Shown: positions 53,102 through 61,730, counted from the first letter of the stretch. The stretch: DNA of 64,000 bases from CAIQQQ01 sp040399685 (GCA_040399685.1 JBBART010000021.1:23799-87798); one strand, 5' to 3'. Translations and numbers: made by a program. The notes: generated by a model not told the origin, from the letters alone.

Positions 53102-53527
53102 ATGATCATTCGCCCAGCCCAGACGGTCACCGGCGCCGCGGCCCGCCCGGCCCAGCGCAAGGGCGCCGCCGGCTTCCAGGTGCCTGAGGAGGCGCACGGC
53201 GCCGCTGGGGCTGCGCCTGTTGCGATGATGTCGCTCGAATCGATGCTGTCATTGCAGGAGGTAGATCCCCCGGCTGAACGGGACCGACGCGCCAAACGCC
53301 AGGGCCAGGCGTTGCTGGACGCGCTCGCCAGGCTCCAGGCGTCGCTGCTGGGGGGGAGCGAAGGCACCCACGGCCTGGAAGATCTGGCCAATCTCGCCCG
53401 CGATGTTCCCGTGGCCGCTGATCCCGGATTGCGGGGGGCGGTGGCGGCCATTGTTCTGCGCGCTCATGTGGAGATCGCCCGCCGACAAGTGGCAAACGGG
53501 TTAATACCGACCTCTGCCGCAGAATAG
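53102..53527 (+). CDS. fliX: Flagellar assembly regulator FliX
   Basis: 141-residue cytosolic protein. The ATG at 53102 follows AGGAGTAAGACCG. FliX features are the opening MIIRPAQTV, the variable linker, then SLESMLSLQEVD and the helical C-terminus (RAKRQGQALLDALARLQASLLGG, LRGAVAAIVLRAHVEIARRQ). In Caulobacter, FliX couples early flagellar assembly to the sigma-54 activator FlbD. That fits the two sigma-54 promoters next door. It is divergent from flgI, sharing a 245-bp control region. Confidence 0.85.
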   Translation: MIIRPAQTVTGAAARPAQRKGAAGFQVPEEAHGAAGAAPVAMMSLESMLSLQEVDPPAERDRRAKRQGQALLDALARLQASLLGGSEGTHGLEDLANLARDVPVAADPGLRGAVAAIVLRAHVEIARRQVANGLIPTSAAE

Positions 53528-53693
53528 CGACGCTTCCGCGCCTGCTGCCCCCTTGGCTGGGCGATGACGGATGTCTATAAGCCCGCACAATGAGCGGACG
53601 GACCTCCGGATTTTCCTTCTCTGCCGTCCGCGGCTGCTGGGAACGCCGCGCACCAGATGCCAAGTGGCTGCAACGACGCAGGATTGCCGCACA

Positions 53694-54110
53694 ATGATGG
53701 TTACACTGCCTCCCGATTATCGACCCGCCGACGGCGACGAGTTCATGAATCCGCAACAACTGGAATATTTTCGCCAAAAACTATTGCGTTGGCGTTCTGA
53801 CTTGCTGCGTGACGCCGATGGCACGCTGGCAAGCCTGAGTGAGGGCGGAATTCTCGAAGCGGACATCACCGACCGCGCCAGCGTTGAGACGGATCGCGCC
53901 TTGGAACTGCGCACCCGGGACCGGGCGCGCAAGCTTATTTCCAAGATTGACCAGGCCCTGATGCGGGTTGAAGCCGGCACATACGGTTTCTGCGAGGAGA
54001 CCGACGAGCCGATTGGCCTGAAGCGCCTCGAAGCCCGCCCCATCGCCACGCTTTCGATCGAGGCACAGGAACGCCACGAAAAAATGGAACGCGTCCACCG
54101 AGACGACTGA
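53694..54110 (+). CDS. dksA: RNA polymerase-binding transcription factor DksA (single-cysteine form)
   Basis: 138-residue DksA/TraR family protein. The N-terminal coiled coil (NPQQLEYFRQKLLRWRSDLL) enters the RNA polymerase secondary channel, with DITDRAS at the tip region. The C-terminal zinc-finger position reads YGFCEETDEPIGLKRLEARPIATLSIEAQERHE, keeping only one of the four cysteines. This single-Cys form is known from other alphaproteobacteria such as Rhodobacter and is still functional there. Start is 53694 or the next codon. It lies within the flagellar block between fliX and flgH. Confidence 0.88.
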   Translation: MMVTLPPDYRPADGDEFMNPQQLEYFRQKLLRWRSDLLRDADGTLASLSEGGILEADITDRASVETDRALELRTRDRARKLISKIDQALMRVEAGTYGFCEETDEPIGLKRLEARPIATLSIEAQERHEKMERVHRDD

Positions 54111-54125
54111 AACAGCACCATCGTT

Positions 54126-54860
54126 TCAGAACGGGGCCAGTATATCCAAAGCCTGCTGGCCCCAGCGCGCTGTTTGCAGATCGGTCAGTTGCCCGCGCCC
54201 ACCGTAAGCGATCCGCGCCTCGGCCATGCGGTCGTGAATGACGGTGTTGTCGCTCGCGATGTCCTGTGGCCTGACCACGCCGGTGACCTGCAACTGGCGC
54301 AATTCGCTGTTCACCCGCACTTCCTGGCGCGCAGCCACAACCAAATTGCCGTTTCCCAGAACCTGCGTGATCACGCCGGCCAGACGCAGCGTGACGTTTT
54401 CGTTGCGCTTGATCTCCCCCGTTCCGTTGTTGGTGTTGGTGCTGCTGGCGGCTACCAGGCTTGATGCTGTGGCGCCGGCCAGCAATTTCGGAATCGTCGC
54501 CTCGAAGCCGAACAGATTTGGCAATCCCATCGCCTCGCTGCCACTGCGGGTTGCGGTCGTGTTGTTTTTGAGGTCCGCCGTATCGGTGATGTTGACGAGC
54601 ACCGTCAGGATATCACCCACCTGGGCGGCCCGCTGGTCCTTAAAGAAGGCGCGACTTCCTGAGCGCCACAGCGCACCTACCTGCGGATTGGCTGTCTGGC
54701 TGGCCGGCATCGGCATCGTCATTGGCCGATAGCTTGGCTCCCGGGTTGGGTCGGCACTCGGCGTCATGTCAGGTGGCCGGCCAATTTCAGACAGGCGGGT
54801 GAGCGCCCCGCAGGCCGGCAGCAGGAGTGGAAGCAGGAGGGTGAGGGCGAGCGGCTTCAT
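54126..54860 (-). CDS. flgH: Flagellar L-ring protein FlgH
   Basis: Outer-membrane lipoprotein of 244 residues that forms the L ring. The lipobox is LPAC with Cys17. Conserved segments are LWRSGSRAFFKDQRAAQVGDILTVLVNI, ENVTLRLAGVITQVLGNGNLVVAARQEV and the ending ARIAYGGRGQLTDLQ. The start overlaps the flgA stop by ATGA. It is the last gene of the flgF-flgG-flgA-flgH operon. Confidence 0.94.
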   Translation of the reverse strand: MKPLALTLLLPLLLPACGALTRLSEIGRPPDMTPSADPTREPSYRPMTMPMPASQTANPQVGALWRSGSRAFFKDQRAAQVGDILTVLVNITDTADLKNNTTATRSGSEAMGLPNLFGFEATIPKLLAGATASSLVAASSTNTNNGTGEIKRNENVTLRLAGVITQVLGNGNLVVAARQEVRVNSELRQLQVTGVVRPQDIASDNTVIHDRMAEARIAYGGRGQLTDLQTARWGQQALDILAPF

Positions 54861-55825
54861 CGTGCGGAGACCTGTGTGTTGGGCGAACGCGCCGGCAGCC
54901 GCGCGGCCGTAAAGGGTTGCACCCGCACCTGGTCTGGGCCGGTGATCTCAGCTTCCAGCATCGCGCCGGAAGCAGGGTTCAGCACGCTGATCAAATCGCC
55001 AAGCGCCCCCGCCTCTGTGGCCTGGCCCGCCGCCGACATCGACAATCCCGTCGTGTCGAGCCGCATCATCACACGCGATCCTTTCTGAACGATGAATGGC
55101 CGACCGACATCCGCAAGCAGCAAAGGCTGGCCCTGCACAGACAAACGGCGCACGGCCTTGCCAACAACCTCCGCCACAGCATGCGCCACCTCGCCACGCC
55201 ACTGCCCGGCACGAAGCCGGGCCACTTGCAGGTCGCTGGCCTGGATGACGGTTCCCACCGCCAGCCGGTGCGTGGGCACCACCACGTCCACCATCTCCTG
55301 AACCCGGCCTGACAGCCGCATGCGCTGGATCGGCTCGCCGGTGCTGGTGACCGCCAGCGTCGCCGTGAAGCGCCCGGAACTGGCGTCGTAATCGATCTGT
55401 TCGATGGCCGATTGCGGAAAGGCTTCGAGTGGCACCAGTGGGGCAGTGAAGCCCGGAATTTCGATGTCGCCGCCTTCGGGGGCCCCTGCGCCTTGCAGGG
55501 CGACGTGCAAGATGGTCATGAATTCATCGCGCGCCATCAGGCGGCCTGGGCGATCAATGATCACCCGCTCGGCATTTGATGCCGGCCGCCAGGCGATGCC
55601 GAACTGACGGGCAATGGCCGCCGCCTGCGCTGACTCAACCACGATGCGCCCGCCTGGCGCGGGGCCGGGGCCGAGAACGCGCTCGCCACCCGGTCCTGCT
55701 TCGTCGAAAAGATCGCAGATCCGCACCTGCGGCTGTTGCAATGTGGTTGTGCCGCGCAACGTCGCGGCGTGGGACTGTCCCGCAAGGACGATAGCGGCCA
55801 AAAATAAAACGGATGTGCGGCGCAT
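54857..55825 (-). CDS. flgA: Flagellar P-ring assembly chaperone FlgA
   Basis: Periplasmic chaperone for FlgI, 322 residues. The signal peptide is MRRTSVLFLAAIVLAGQSHA. The C-terminal SAF domain has VPTHRLAVGTVIQASDLQVAR and AVRRLSVQGQPLLLADVGRPFIVQKGSRVMM. The end, GDLISVLNPASGAMLEAEITGPDQVRV, matches FlgA. The N-terminal domain is longer than in E. coli FlgA, as in other alphaproteobacteria. It lies between flgG (7-bp gap) and flgH (four-base overlap). Confidence 0.92.
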   Translation of the reverse strand: MRRTSVLFLAAIVLAGQSHAATLRGTTTLQQPQVRICDLFDEAGPGGERVLGPGPAPGGRIVVESAQAAAIARQFGIAWRPASNAERVIIDRPGRLMARDEFMTILHVALQGAGAPEGGDIEIPGFTAPLVPLEAFPQSAIEQIDYDASSGRFTATLAVTSTGEPIQRMRLSGRVQEMVDVVVPTHRLAVGTVIQASDLQVARLRAGQWRGEVAHAVAEVVGKAVRRLSVQGQPLLLADVGRPFIVQKGSRVMMRLDTTGLSMSAAGQATEAGALGDLISVLNPASGAMLEAEITGPDQVRVQPFTAARLPARSPNTQVSAR

Positions 55826-55832
55826 GGCGGCC

Positions 55833-56618
55833 TCAGCGAAGGTTGGTGAGGGTTGAAAGCATCTGGTCTGACGTGGTGATGACCCGGCTGTTCATTTCAT
55901 AAGCGCGCTGGGCCGTGATCAGATTGGTGATCTCGCTGACGACATTGACGTTCGATGTCTCGATAAATCCCTGCAAGGTGGCACCAAAGCCAGGACTGCC
56001 CGGCGTACCGGTGACAGGGTTGCCAGACGCCGTGGTGGCCAGGAACAGGTTGTCGCCCTGCGCATCGAGGCCGGCATCGTTTGGAAACACTGCCAGCGAC
56101 AGCGTGCCCACCAGCGCCGGCGCCACTGTGCCATCCAGCTTGGCCTGCACTTCGCCGTTCGCATTGATCGTAACGCTGGTGGCATTGGTTGGGATGGTGA
56201 TGCCCGGCTGCACAATATAGCCATCCGCGGTGACCACCTCGCCGGCTGGCGACAGCGCAAACGTGCCGTCCCGCGTGTAGGCCGTCTCCCCGGATGGCAG
56301 CGTGATCTGGAAATAACCGTTGCCGCGAATGGCCATGTCCAGGCTGTTTGAGGTCTGCTGAAGATTCCCTTGTTCGTTGATGCGATAGATCGCGGCTGTC
56401 TTCACGCCCAACCCAACCTGTGCGCCGGAGGGAACAACCGTGCCGGTATCAGACGAGTTGGCGCCGGCGCGGCGGAGGTTCTGATAGATCAGATCCTGGA
56501 ATTCCGCCCGCCTGCGCTTGAACCCCGTGGTTGTCAGGTTGGCGATGTTGTTGGAAATAACTTCAACGTTGGTCTGCTGGGCCAGCATTCCTGTGCCGGC
56601 GATGTCGAGCGAGCGCAT
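55833..56618 (-). CDS. flgG: Flagellar distal rod protein FlgG
   Basis: Distal rod protein of 261 residues. The N-terminal helix MRSLDIAGTGMLAQQTNVEVISNNIANLTTTGFKRRRAEF and the C-terminal GFIETSNVNVVSEITNLITAQRAYEMNSRVI are the standard rod/hook signatures. The Dc/D1 extension after residue 40 (FQDLIYQNLRRAGANSSDTGTVVPSGAQVGLGV) is the FlgG-specific part. It follows flgF by 15 bp. Confidence 0.95.
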   Translation of the reverse strand: MRSLDIAGTGMLAQQTNVEVISNNIANLTTTGFKRRRAEFQDLIYQNLRRAGANSSDTGTVVPSGAQVGLGVKTAAIYRINEQGNLQQTSNSLDMAIRGNGYFQITLPSGETAYTRDGTFALSPAGEVVTADGYIVQPGITIPTNATSVTINANGEVQAKLDGTVAPALVGTLSLAVFPNDAGLDAQGDNLFLATTASGNPVTGTPGSPGFGATLQGFIETSNVNVVSEITNLITAQRAYEMNSRVITTSDQMLSTLTNLR

Positions 56619-56633
56619 GGTGTGTGTTTCCTA

Positions 56634-57386
56634 TCAGCCGCGACGCTGGGTGATTTTATCGATGGCGGATTGCTGACGGTCCGCCTCGGCCTGGACGAAC
56701 TGGCTGGTGAACTGAAACTCCCGCAGATCCGTCATCATGCGGGTGATTTCGAGGGTGGGTTGCACATTGCTCTCCTCAACGGCGCCCTGGGTGATCTGGG
56801 GGGATGTCACCAGCTTGGTGGGGCTGTCACTGGCAAGCAGCCGCCCCCCTTCGGCGCGCATGCGATTCGGATCATCCGGTTTGACGATGCCGATCTGGCC
56901 GATCTGGCCGTTCTGGCTGGAAATAACGCCGTTGGCTGCCACCGTGAGGCCGGTGTCGGTCGGCGAGATCTGAATTTTCTTGCCTGTGGTGTCCAGCAAC
57001 GCCAAGCCTGACGCATCCACAACCGTGCCGTCCGGGCTGCGTTCGAAATGCCCCGCACGCGTGAGCCGCGGCCCAGCCGGTGACATCACCGTAAAGAAGC
57101 CGTCGCTGCCGATGGCGAGGTCCAGCGCGTTGGCGGTGTGTGTGATCGGTCCGCTCTCGCGCTCACGATAGGTCGCCCTGTCCTGGGTATAGGCGAGGAT
57201 GCGGCCACCCGGCGGCACGCTGGCGGTATCCTGCGATGCGCTCTGGCGCACCAGCCAATCGCTGAACATCATCCGCTCAGCGCGATAGCCGGGTGTTCCG
57301 GCATTGGCCAGATTGTTCGCCGTCACATCCATGGCGCGCGTTTGGGCCACCAGGCGGGACAGGGCGATCGTGGTGGCATTTTCCAT
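56634..57386 (-). CDS. flgF: Flagellar proximal rod protein FlgF
   Basis: Rod protein of 250 residues from the ATG at 57386 (MENATTIALSRLVAQTRAMDVTANNLANAGTPGYRAERM). The C-terminal rod motif is EESNVQPTLEITRMMTDLREFQFTSQFVQ. Length and lack of the FlgG insertion identify FlgF. It heads the operon. An exact sigma-54 promoter lies 49-63 bp upstream, and an earlier in-frame ATG at 57431 would fall upstream of the predicted transcript start. Confidence 0.92.
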   Translation of the reverse strand: MENATTIALSRLVAQTRAMDVTANNLANAGTPGYRAERMMFSDWLVRQSASQDTASVPPGGRILAYTQDRATYRERESGPITHTANALDLAIGSDGFFTVMSPAGPRLTRAGHFERSPDGTVVDASGLALLDTTGKKIQISPTDTGLTVAANGVISSQNGQIGQIGIVKPDDPNRMRAEGGRLLASDSPTKLVTSPQITQGAVEESNVQPTLEITRMMTDLREFQFTSQFVQAEADRQQSAIDKITQRRG

Positions 57387-57434
57387 GGTGGGGCTCCGTC
57401 TGGTGGTGATGGGTTTGCAGGCCCTCTCCATTCA

Positions 57435-57449
57435 GCAACCAGCGTGCCA
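57435..57449 (-). promoter_or_regulatory. Sigma-54 promoter of the flgF-flgG-flgA-flgH operon
   Basis: On the minus strand the sequence reads TGGCACG-CTGG-TTGC, an exact sigma-54 consensus. Predicted start of transcription is near 57424, about 38 bases before the flgF ATG, which also supports that ATG over the one at 57431. Confidence 0.87.
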
Positions 57450-57499
57450 GCATAATTATCGCTTCTTTTCAATGAATCGGATGGTGCTCGGCCGCTATG

Positions 57500-57514
57500 C
57501 GGCACATTTTGCCG
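57500..57514. promoter_or_regulatory. CGGCA-N5-TGCCG palindrome, candidate FlbD enhancer site
   Basis: CGGCA-CATTT-TGCCG, perfect 5-base arms, centred about 83 bp upstream of the predicted flgF transcription start. A further CGGCAG lies at 57535-57540. The same CGGCA element recurs upstream of the flgI promoter. This is the expected place for a sigma-54 activator such as FlbD. Confidence 0.5.
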
Positions 57515-57645
57515 AGACCTTTCAGTCGCCGCACCGGCAGTTTCGACCGGTCCGATTGCGTCGTGTTGGCAAGGCTTTGTTAACGCCTTGCCGTCACACT
57601 GCAGGCACTGACAGCCCAGCCACCCCATCAGGAGTTTTTTCCATA

Positions 57646-58206
57646 ATGAGCAGCGCAGCGCCTGCGGTCAGTCTCGCGGCGGATGAGGGGGCACCCAAGA
57701 AGGGCGGCCGCAAGAAGCTCATATTGCTTGCTGTGCCGTTGTTGCTGGTGGCTGTCGGCGCCGGGCTGTGGTTCGGCGGAATTCTGCCGCCACTCCTGGG
57801 GATGGGCCATGAAGAGCATGGCGCTGAGCATGGTGAAGCCCATAAGGATCCGCATTCGAAACCGGGTGAACTGAAGCCGGAAGCCGATGCGAAAACCAAG
57901 GCCCCCGTCTTTGTTGACCTGCCGGATCTGGTGGCAAACCTGAACGTTGGTCAGCGGCGCAGCAGCTTCATCAAGTTGAAGGCGCGCATCGAACTGGCGC
58001 GTGCCGAAGATCAGGCGGCTATCACGGCTGCCATGCCACGGCTGCAAGATATGTTCACAACATATCTCAGGGAGATGCGCCCAGAGGAACTGCGCGGATC
58101 GGCCGGCACCTACCGGCTTCGTGAAGAACTGATCGCCCGAGCCAACATCGCGCTCGCACCCGCGCGTGTGGTGGATGTCCTGTTCAGCGAAATGTTGATC
58201 CAATGA
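57646..58206 (+). CDS. fliL: Flagellar basal body-associated protein FliL
   Basis: Inner-membrane protein of 186 residues from the ATG at 57646, behind CAGGAGTTTTTTCC. One transmembrane helix (KKLILLAVPLLLVAVGAGLWFGG) follows a short cytoplasmic head. A His/Glu-rich linker (HEEHGAEHGEAHKDPH) leads to the periplasmic FliL domain (FVDLPDLVANLN, LKARIELARAEDQAAI, PARVVDVLFSEMLIQ). FliL supports stator function. The stop overlaps the fliM start by ATGA. Confidence 0.9.
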   Translation: MSSAAPAVSLAADEGAPKKGGRKKLILLAVPLLLVAVGAGLWFGGILPPLLGMGHEEHGAEHGEAHKDPHSKPGELKPEADAKTKAPVFVDLPDLVANLNVGQRRSSFIKLKARIELARAEDQAAITAAMPRLQDMFTTYLREMRPEELRGSAGTYRLREELIARANIALAPARVVDVLFSEMLIQ

Positions 58207-59303
58207 GCGACCCATCCGGTTCGAGCAACGGTGCGTCATCACAGCAAGCCGAGATGTCAGACGAGGATCTCGCGGCAGCCTGGGGGGCTGATCTGGAGCC
58301 GGCCAGCAACGTAGCCGACGCGCTGCCTGTTCAGCCGGCGCGCGTGTTGAATCAGGCAGAGATCGACAGCCTGCTCGGCTTTGATGATGGCCCGTCGAAC
58401 GGCGAGAGCCGGACAGGCATGCAAAAGATTATCAGTTCCGGTCTGGTGTCTTACGAACGCCTGCCGATGCTGGAAATCGTCTTTGACCGCCTTGTGCGCA
58501 TCATGTCGACCTCGCTGCGGAACTTCACGTCTGACAACGTTGAAGTTGGAATTGACAACATTTTATCCCTTAGATTTGGTGACTACCTTAATTCTATCCC
58601 GCTTCCTGCAATGCTGGCGGTGTTCAAGGCCGAGGAGTGGGACAATTACGGCCTGATGGTTGTCGATAGCGCGATGATTTACTCAATCGTCGATGTGCTG
58701 CTTGGTGGTCGTCGTGGCACGGCTGCGATGCGCATTGAGGGGAGACCTTACACAACGATCGAACGAACGCTCGTGGAGCGATTGATCCATGTCGTTCTGG
58801 CTGATCTGTCAGCGAGTTTCGATCCTCTGTTTCCAGTCACGTTCCGCTTCGAGCGGCTTGAGGTCAATCCACGTTTTGCAACGATCAGTCGCCTGTCCAA
58901 CGCCGCGGTCCTCGCACGGTTGCGGATTGATATGGAAGACCGTGGCGGACGCATGGAACTCATGCTGCCTTACGCAACGCTTGAGCCAGTGCGTGAACTT
59001 CTGTTGCAACAATTTATGGGAGAGAAGTTTGGTCGGGACTCAATTTGGGAGACCCATTTGGCCGAGGAACTCTGGAGCACCGATGTCGATCTGGACGTGG
59101 TGCTAGACGAGCAGTTGATGCGGCTTGCAGATGTGATGGCGCTTAAAGTCGGCAGCCGCATTGTCCTCAACACAGTTCCAAACGCCACCGTTTCCCTGCG
59201 ATGTGGCACAACCATATTGTTTGAAGGAAAGGTAGGTCGAAAGAAAAATCGTGTGGCTGTTCGAATTGAACGTGTCGTATCTAGGCAGCATGTTTCTGTA
59301 TAA
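58203..59303 (+). CDS. fliM: Flagellar motor switch protein FliM
   Basis: C-ring switch protein of 366 residues. The N-terminal CheY-binding and FliG-linked part includes VLNQAEIDSLLGFDD. The middle domain has SSGLVSYERLPMLEIVFDRLVRIMSTSLRN and YGLMVVDSAMIYSIVDVLLGG. The C-terminal SpoA domain ends IVLNTVPNATVSLRCGTTILFEGKVGRKKNRVAVRI. The first third has the high GC of the window. From about 58,540 onward GC falls to about 45 percent and codon use changes, while the reading frame stays intact. Confidence 0.95.
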   Translation: MSDPSGSSNGASSQQAEMSDEDLAAAWGADLEPASNVADALPVQPARVLNQAEIDSLLGFDDGPSNGESRTGMQKIISSGLVSYERLPMLEIVFDRLVRIMSTSLRNFTSDNVEVGIDNILSLRFGDYLNSIPLPAMLAVFKAEEWDNYGLMVVDSAMIYSIVDVLLGGRRGTAAMRIEGRPYTTIERTLVERLIHVVLADLSASFDPLFPVTFRFERLEVNPRFATISRLSNAAVLARLRIDMEDRGGRMELMLPYATLEPVRELLLQQFMGEKFGRDSIWETHLAEELWSTDVDLDVVLDEQLMRLADVMALKVGSRIVLNTVPNATVSLRCGTTILFEGKVGRKKNRVAVRIERVVSRQHVSV

Positions 59304-59341
59304 CGATATGCGACACTATAAGTTTATCGCACGTTTTTTTA

Positions 59342-59869
59342 GTGTGGGGGCGTCATAAGGTGGAGTGGGTTTTAGACGTTACTCTTATTATTATGCTGGC
59401 ATCTACTTTGTTTCATGCTTTGAGGTTGGAGAGGGCGCTTGGTGTTCTCAAGCGTGATCGTGCAGCCTTGGAAGACTTGGTCTCGTCGTTTAACAGCAGT
59501 TCCCGCATGGCAGAGCAGGGCATTGATAGACTGCGGCATGCGGCCGATGGAGCTGGTCGGCAGATATCGCAGCAAACTGACTTTGCCATTGGATTGAAAA
59601 ACGACTTGATTCTTTTATCAGAACGAGGTGGGGCGTTGGCGGATCGCTTGGAAATGTTGATCCGCTCGGCGAGAAGTGTTGAGCCGTTTCAGCGGCAGGA
59701 TGCAGTGTCGCCAATTATGTCTCATCTGAACCGTAGAAATATCCAACCAGAGGAAAAAGGAGCGGTTGCGATCACGCTGAACGACCAAAACGAACATGTG
59801 GAGCATTCAGAAAAGCTTCGAAGCCAAGCCGAGCGTGATCTCCTCAAGGCCCTCAGGACGGCGCGTTGA
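59342..59869 (+). CDS. Flagellar-cluster membrane protein, DUF6468-like
   Basis: 175-residue protein with one N-terminal membrane segment (VEWVLDVTLIIMLASTLFHALRLE) followed by a long helical, probably coiled-coil, region (ERALGVLKRDRAALEDLVSSF, GLKNDLILLSERGGALADRLEMLI). The position between fliM and the MotE-like gene and the topology fit DUF6468, a family found in Rhodospirillales flagellar clusters. Start is GTG 59342 or GTG 59360. The function is unknown; a scaffold at the motor is plausible. It lies in the low-GC part of the window. Confidence 0.62.
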   Translation: MWGRHKVEWVLDVTLIIMLASTLFHALRLERALGVLKRDRAALEDLVSSFNSSSRMAEQGIDRLRHAADGAGRQISQQTDFAIGLKNDLILLSERGGALADRLEMLIRSARSVEPFQRQDAVSPIMSHLNRRNIQPEEKGAVAITLNDQNEHVEHSEKLRSQAERDLLKALRTAR

Positions 59870-59870
59870 C

Positions 59871-60674
59871 ATGAAATCAGGTCACATCAAAGACCAACTT
59901 TTTGCCCCCCGGTTGCTGCCAATGACTATCGTGATCATGGCGGCTTTGCTGGTGTTTAAGTCAGGAAGTCTCGTGCTTGCTGCGGCGGGTGCAGCAGGTG
60001 GGGCGGGTGGTGCCGAAGCGGCTCCGTTGCCGTCTGAAAAATCTCCACCAGCCAAGCCTTCGCATGGCTCAACGCCTGTCGGTGATCCTGCCCGTGGGGG
60101 CAATAAGCCAGCAAGCCCAGTTGCTGCTTTGCCTGCGCCTGCGGCTGAGGTGGTCCCAGTATTGACCGAGATACCTGTCAGCAATGGCGAGCGTGCCCTG
60201 CTGAACGATCTCAGGCAAAGGCGGGTAGTACTAGATGCCCGGGAGGCGGAACTTGCATCTCGTGAAGTCACAATGGCTACCGTCGAAAAGCGCCTGGCTG
60301 CTCGAGTTGACGAGTTGACGGCTCTCCAGTCCCGTCTCGAGGCCTTGGAGCGTCAGAGAAAAGAGCGAGACGAGGCCAATTGGAAAGGTATGGTAAAATT
60401 ATATGAATCAATGAAGCCCCGTGACGCGTCGATAATATTTAACGATCTCGATATGTCTGTATTGCTGCAGGTATTGGATCGCATGAAGGAGACGAAAGCC
60501 GCCTCAATTTTGTCGGCGATGGCGCCTGACCGAGCACGACTGGTAACGATCGAACTCGCCCAGTTGCGTATGAAATCCAATAACATTGAATCGATCACAC
60601 AGGTAGCCGGTGCTCCGTTGGATCGATTGCCCGATGGTCCGGCGATGGCGGTTTTGCCATCAAAAACGCGTTAA
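59871..60674 (+). CDS. MotE-like flagellar motility protein
   Basis: 267-residue protein starting at ATG 59871. It has one hydrophobic segment (LLPMTIVIMAALLVFKSGSLVLAAA), a Pro/Ala/Gly linker (65-125), a coiled coil (LDAREAELASREVTMATVEKRLAARVDELTALQ), and a C-terminal MgtE_N-like domain (KLYESMKPRDASIIFNDLDMSVLLQVLDRM, ASILSAMAPDRAR). This is the MotE architecture; MotE is a periplasmic chaperone for the motor protein MotC in Sinorhizobium. It starts one base after the stop of the preceding gene and lies in the low-GC segment. Confidence 0.68.
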   Translation: MKSGHIKDQLFAPRLLPMTIVIMAALLVFKSGSLVLAAAGAAGGAGGAEAAPLPSEKSPPAKPSHGSTPVGDPARGGNKPASPVAALPAPAAEVVPVLTEIPVSNGERALLNDLRQRRVVLDAREAELASREVTMATVEKRLAARVDELTALQSRLEALERQRKERDEANWKGMVKLYESMKPRDASIIFNDLDMSVLLQVLDRMKETKAASILSAMAPDRARLVTIELAQLRMKSNNIESITQVAGAPLDRLPDGPAMAVLPSKTR

Positions 60675-60697
60675 AACCTTACGAATTGGAGACTGAA

Positions 60698-61084
60698 ATG
60701 ACTATCGACAAGTCCATGAACGTTCTGATTGTTGATGACTACAAGACGATGCTGCGTATTATTCGTAACTTGCTGAAGCAAACAGATTTTAACAATGTTG
60801 AAGAGGCGATGGATGGCACCGAAGCGCTCGCAAAGCTTAGGTCCGGACAGTTTGGTCTTGTGATCAGTGATTGGAATATGACCCCAATGACAGGCCTGGA
60901 GCTTCTGCAGGAGGTTCGTGCAGATGCGCGGCTTAAGAACACGCCGTTCATCATGATAACGGCCGAAAGTAAGACTGAAAACGTCGTTGCCGCAAAGCAG
61001 GCCGGTGTTTCGAACTATATTGTCAAGCCCTTCAACGCGGAAACACTGAGAGAGAAAATCGAAAAGGTTCTCGCACATGCGTGA
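60698..61084 (+). CDS. cheY: Chemotaxis response regulator CheY
   Basis: Single receiver domain of 128 residues. The phosphorylation site is D58 (VISDWNM), with acidic pocket D13/D14, switch T88 (MITAES) and K110 (YIVKPF), each one position later than in E. coli CheY. The ATG at 60698 is preceded by TTGGAGACTGAA. The Asp-Trp-Asn-Met stretch after the site matches true CheY proteins. It precedes a CheZ-type phosphatase gene, so the phospho-signal to FliM is switched off locally. The cheA/cheW genes are outside the window. Confidence 0.93.
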   Translation: MTIDKSMNVLIVDDYKTMLRIIRNLLKQTDFNNVEEAMDGTEALAKLRSGQFGLVISDWNMTPMTGLELLQEVRADARLKNTPFIMITAESKTENVVAAKQAGVSNYIVKPFNAETLREKIEKVLAHA

Positions 61085-61106
61085 TGTCAGAGAGGGGGCA
61101 GTCATA

Positions 61107-61730
61107 ATGCATAACCAATCGCTGGACCTGATGGCTCAACGGCTGTCAACAGCATCACCCGCTGATGCAGCGACCGTAGAGGCGGTCGTCCGTGCTGTAT
61201 TTTCAACGATGCATGGGGATCTCACAAGCAGTGAGACCAGCCTTTTAGCCGAAGTTGAAGAGCTGGGAAAAACCATCGCAGCTGCAAAGGCCGAGATTGC
61301 GGCCCTTAAAGTCGATGATATAACCGACAGTCACATACCATCAGCAACAGACGAACTTGACGCGATTGTTGAACACACAGCCATAGCAACAAATTGTATT
61401 CTTGAAGTATGTGAAACACTCGATGAGCTGTCAGCAAAAATGACAGGTGAACCGGCAGAAAAACTGCTGGATGCGACGAGCCGGATTTATGAAGCTTGTG
61501 GATTTCAGGACATTACGGGACAAAGGATAAGCAAAATTGTCATAACGTTAAAGACGATTGAGGCGAAAGTCGCCGATATAATTAGTACTTTCAAAATTCC
61601 GTCCGGTACCGAGGCGCCTATAAGACCTGAAAAAATCGATGTTCCTCCAAGCCTGCTCAATGGTCCTCAGCTTCCAGCGGTGGCTATGGGACAGTCTGAA
61701 ATCGATAAATTATTAGCAAGTTTTGAGTGA
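61107..61730 (+). CDS. cheZ: CheZ-like chemotaxis protein phosphatase
   Basis: 207 residues from the ATG at 61107, chosen because AGAGGGGGC lies nine bases upstream; ATG 61077 overlaps cheY and is the alternative. The catalytic helix reads IYEACGFQDITGQRISKIVITL, with D135 and Q139 as the dephosphorylating residues. The C-terminal GQSEIDKLLASFE is the CheY-tethering tail, similar to FliN/FliM-type GQ-x-EIDxLL peptides. It dephosphorylates CheY-P at the motor. It is the last gene of the low-GC stretch. Confidence 0.9.
   Translation: MHNQSLDLMAQRLSTASPADAATVEAVVRAVFSTMHGDLTSSETSLLAEVEELGKTIAAAKAEIAALKVDDITDSHIPSATDELDAIVEHTAIATNCILEVCETLDELSAKMTGEPAEKLLDATSRIYEACGFQDITGQRISKIVITLKTIEAKVADIISTFKIPSGTEAPIRPEKIDVPPSLLNGPQLPAVAMGQSEIDKLLASFE

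Noticed and set aside
57590..57604. Possible sigma-54 promoter for fliL (TGGCAAGG...TTTGTT at about 57570-57585)
   Set aside because: Spacing between GG and the -12 element is wrong by one base and the GC at -12 is missing, unlike the two exact sites nearby.
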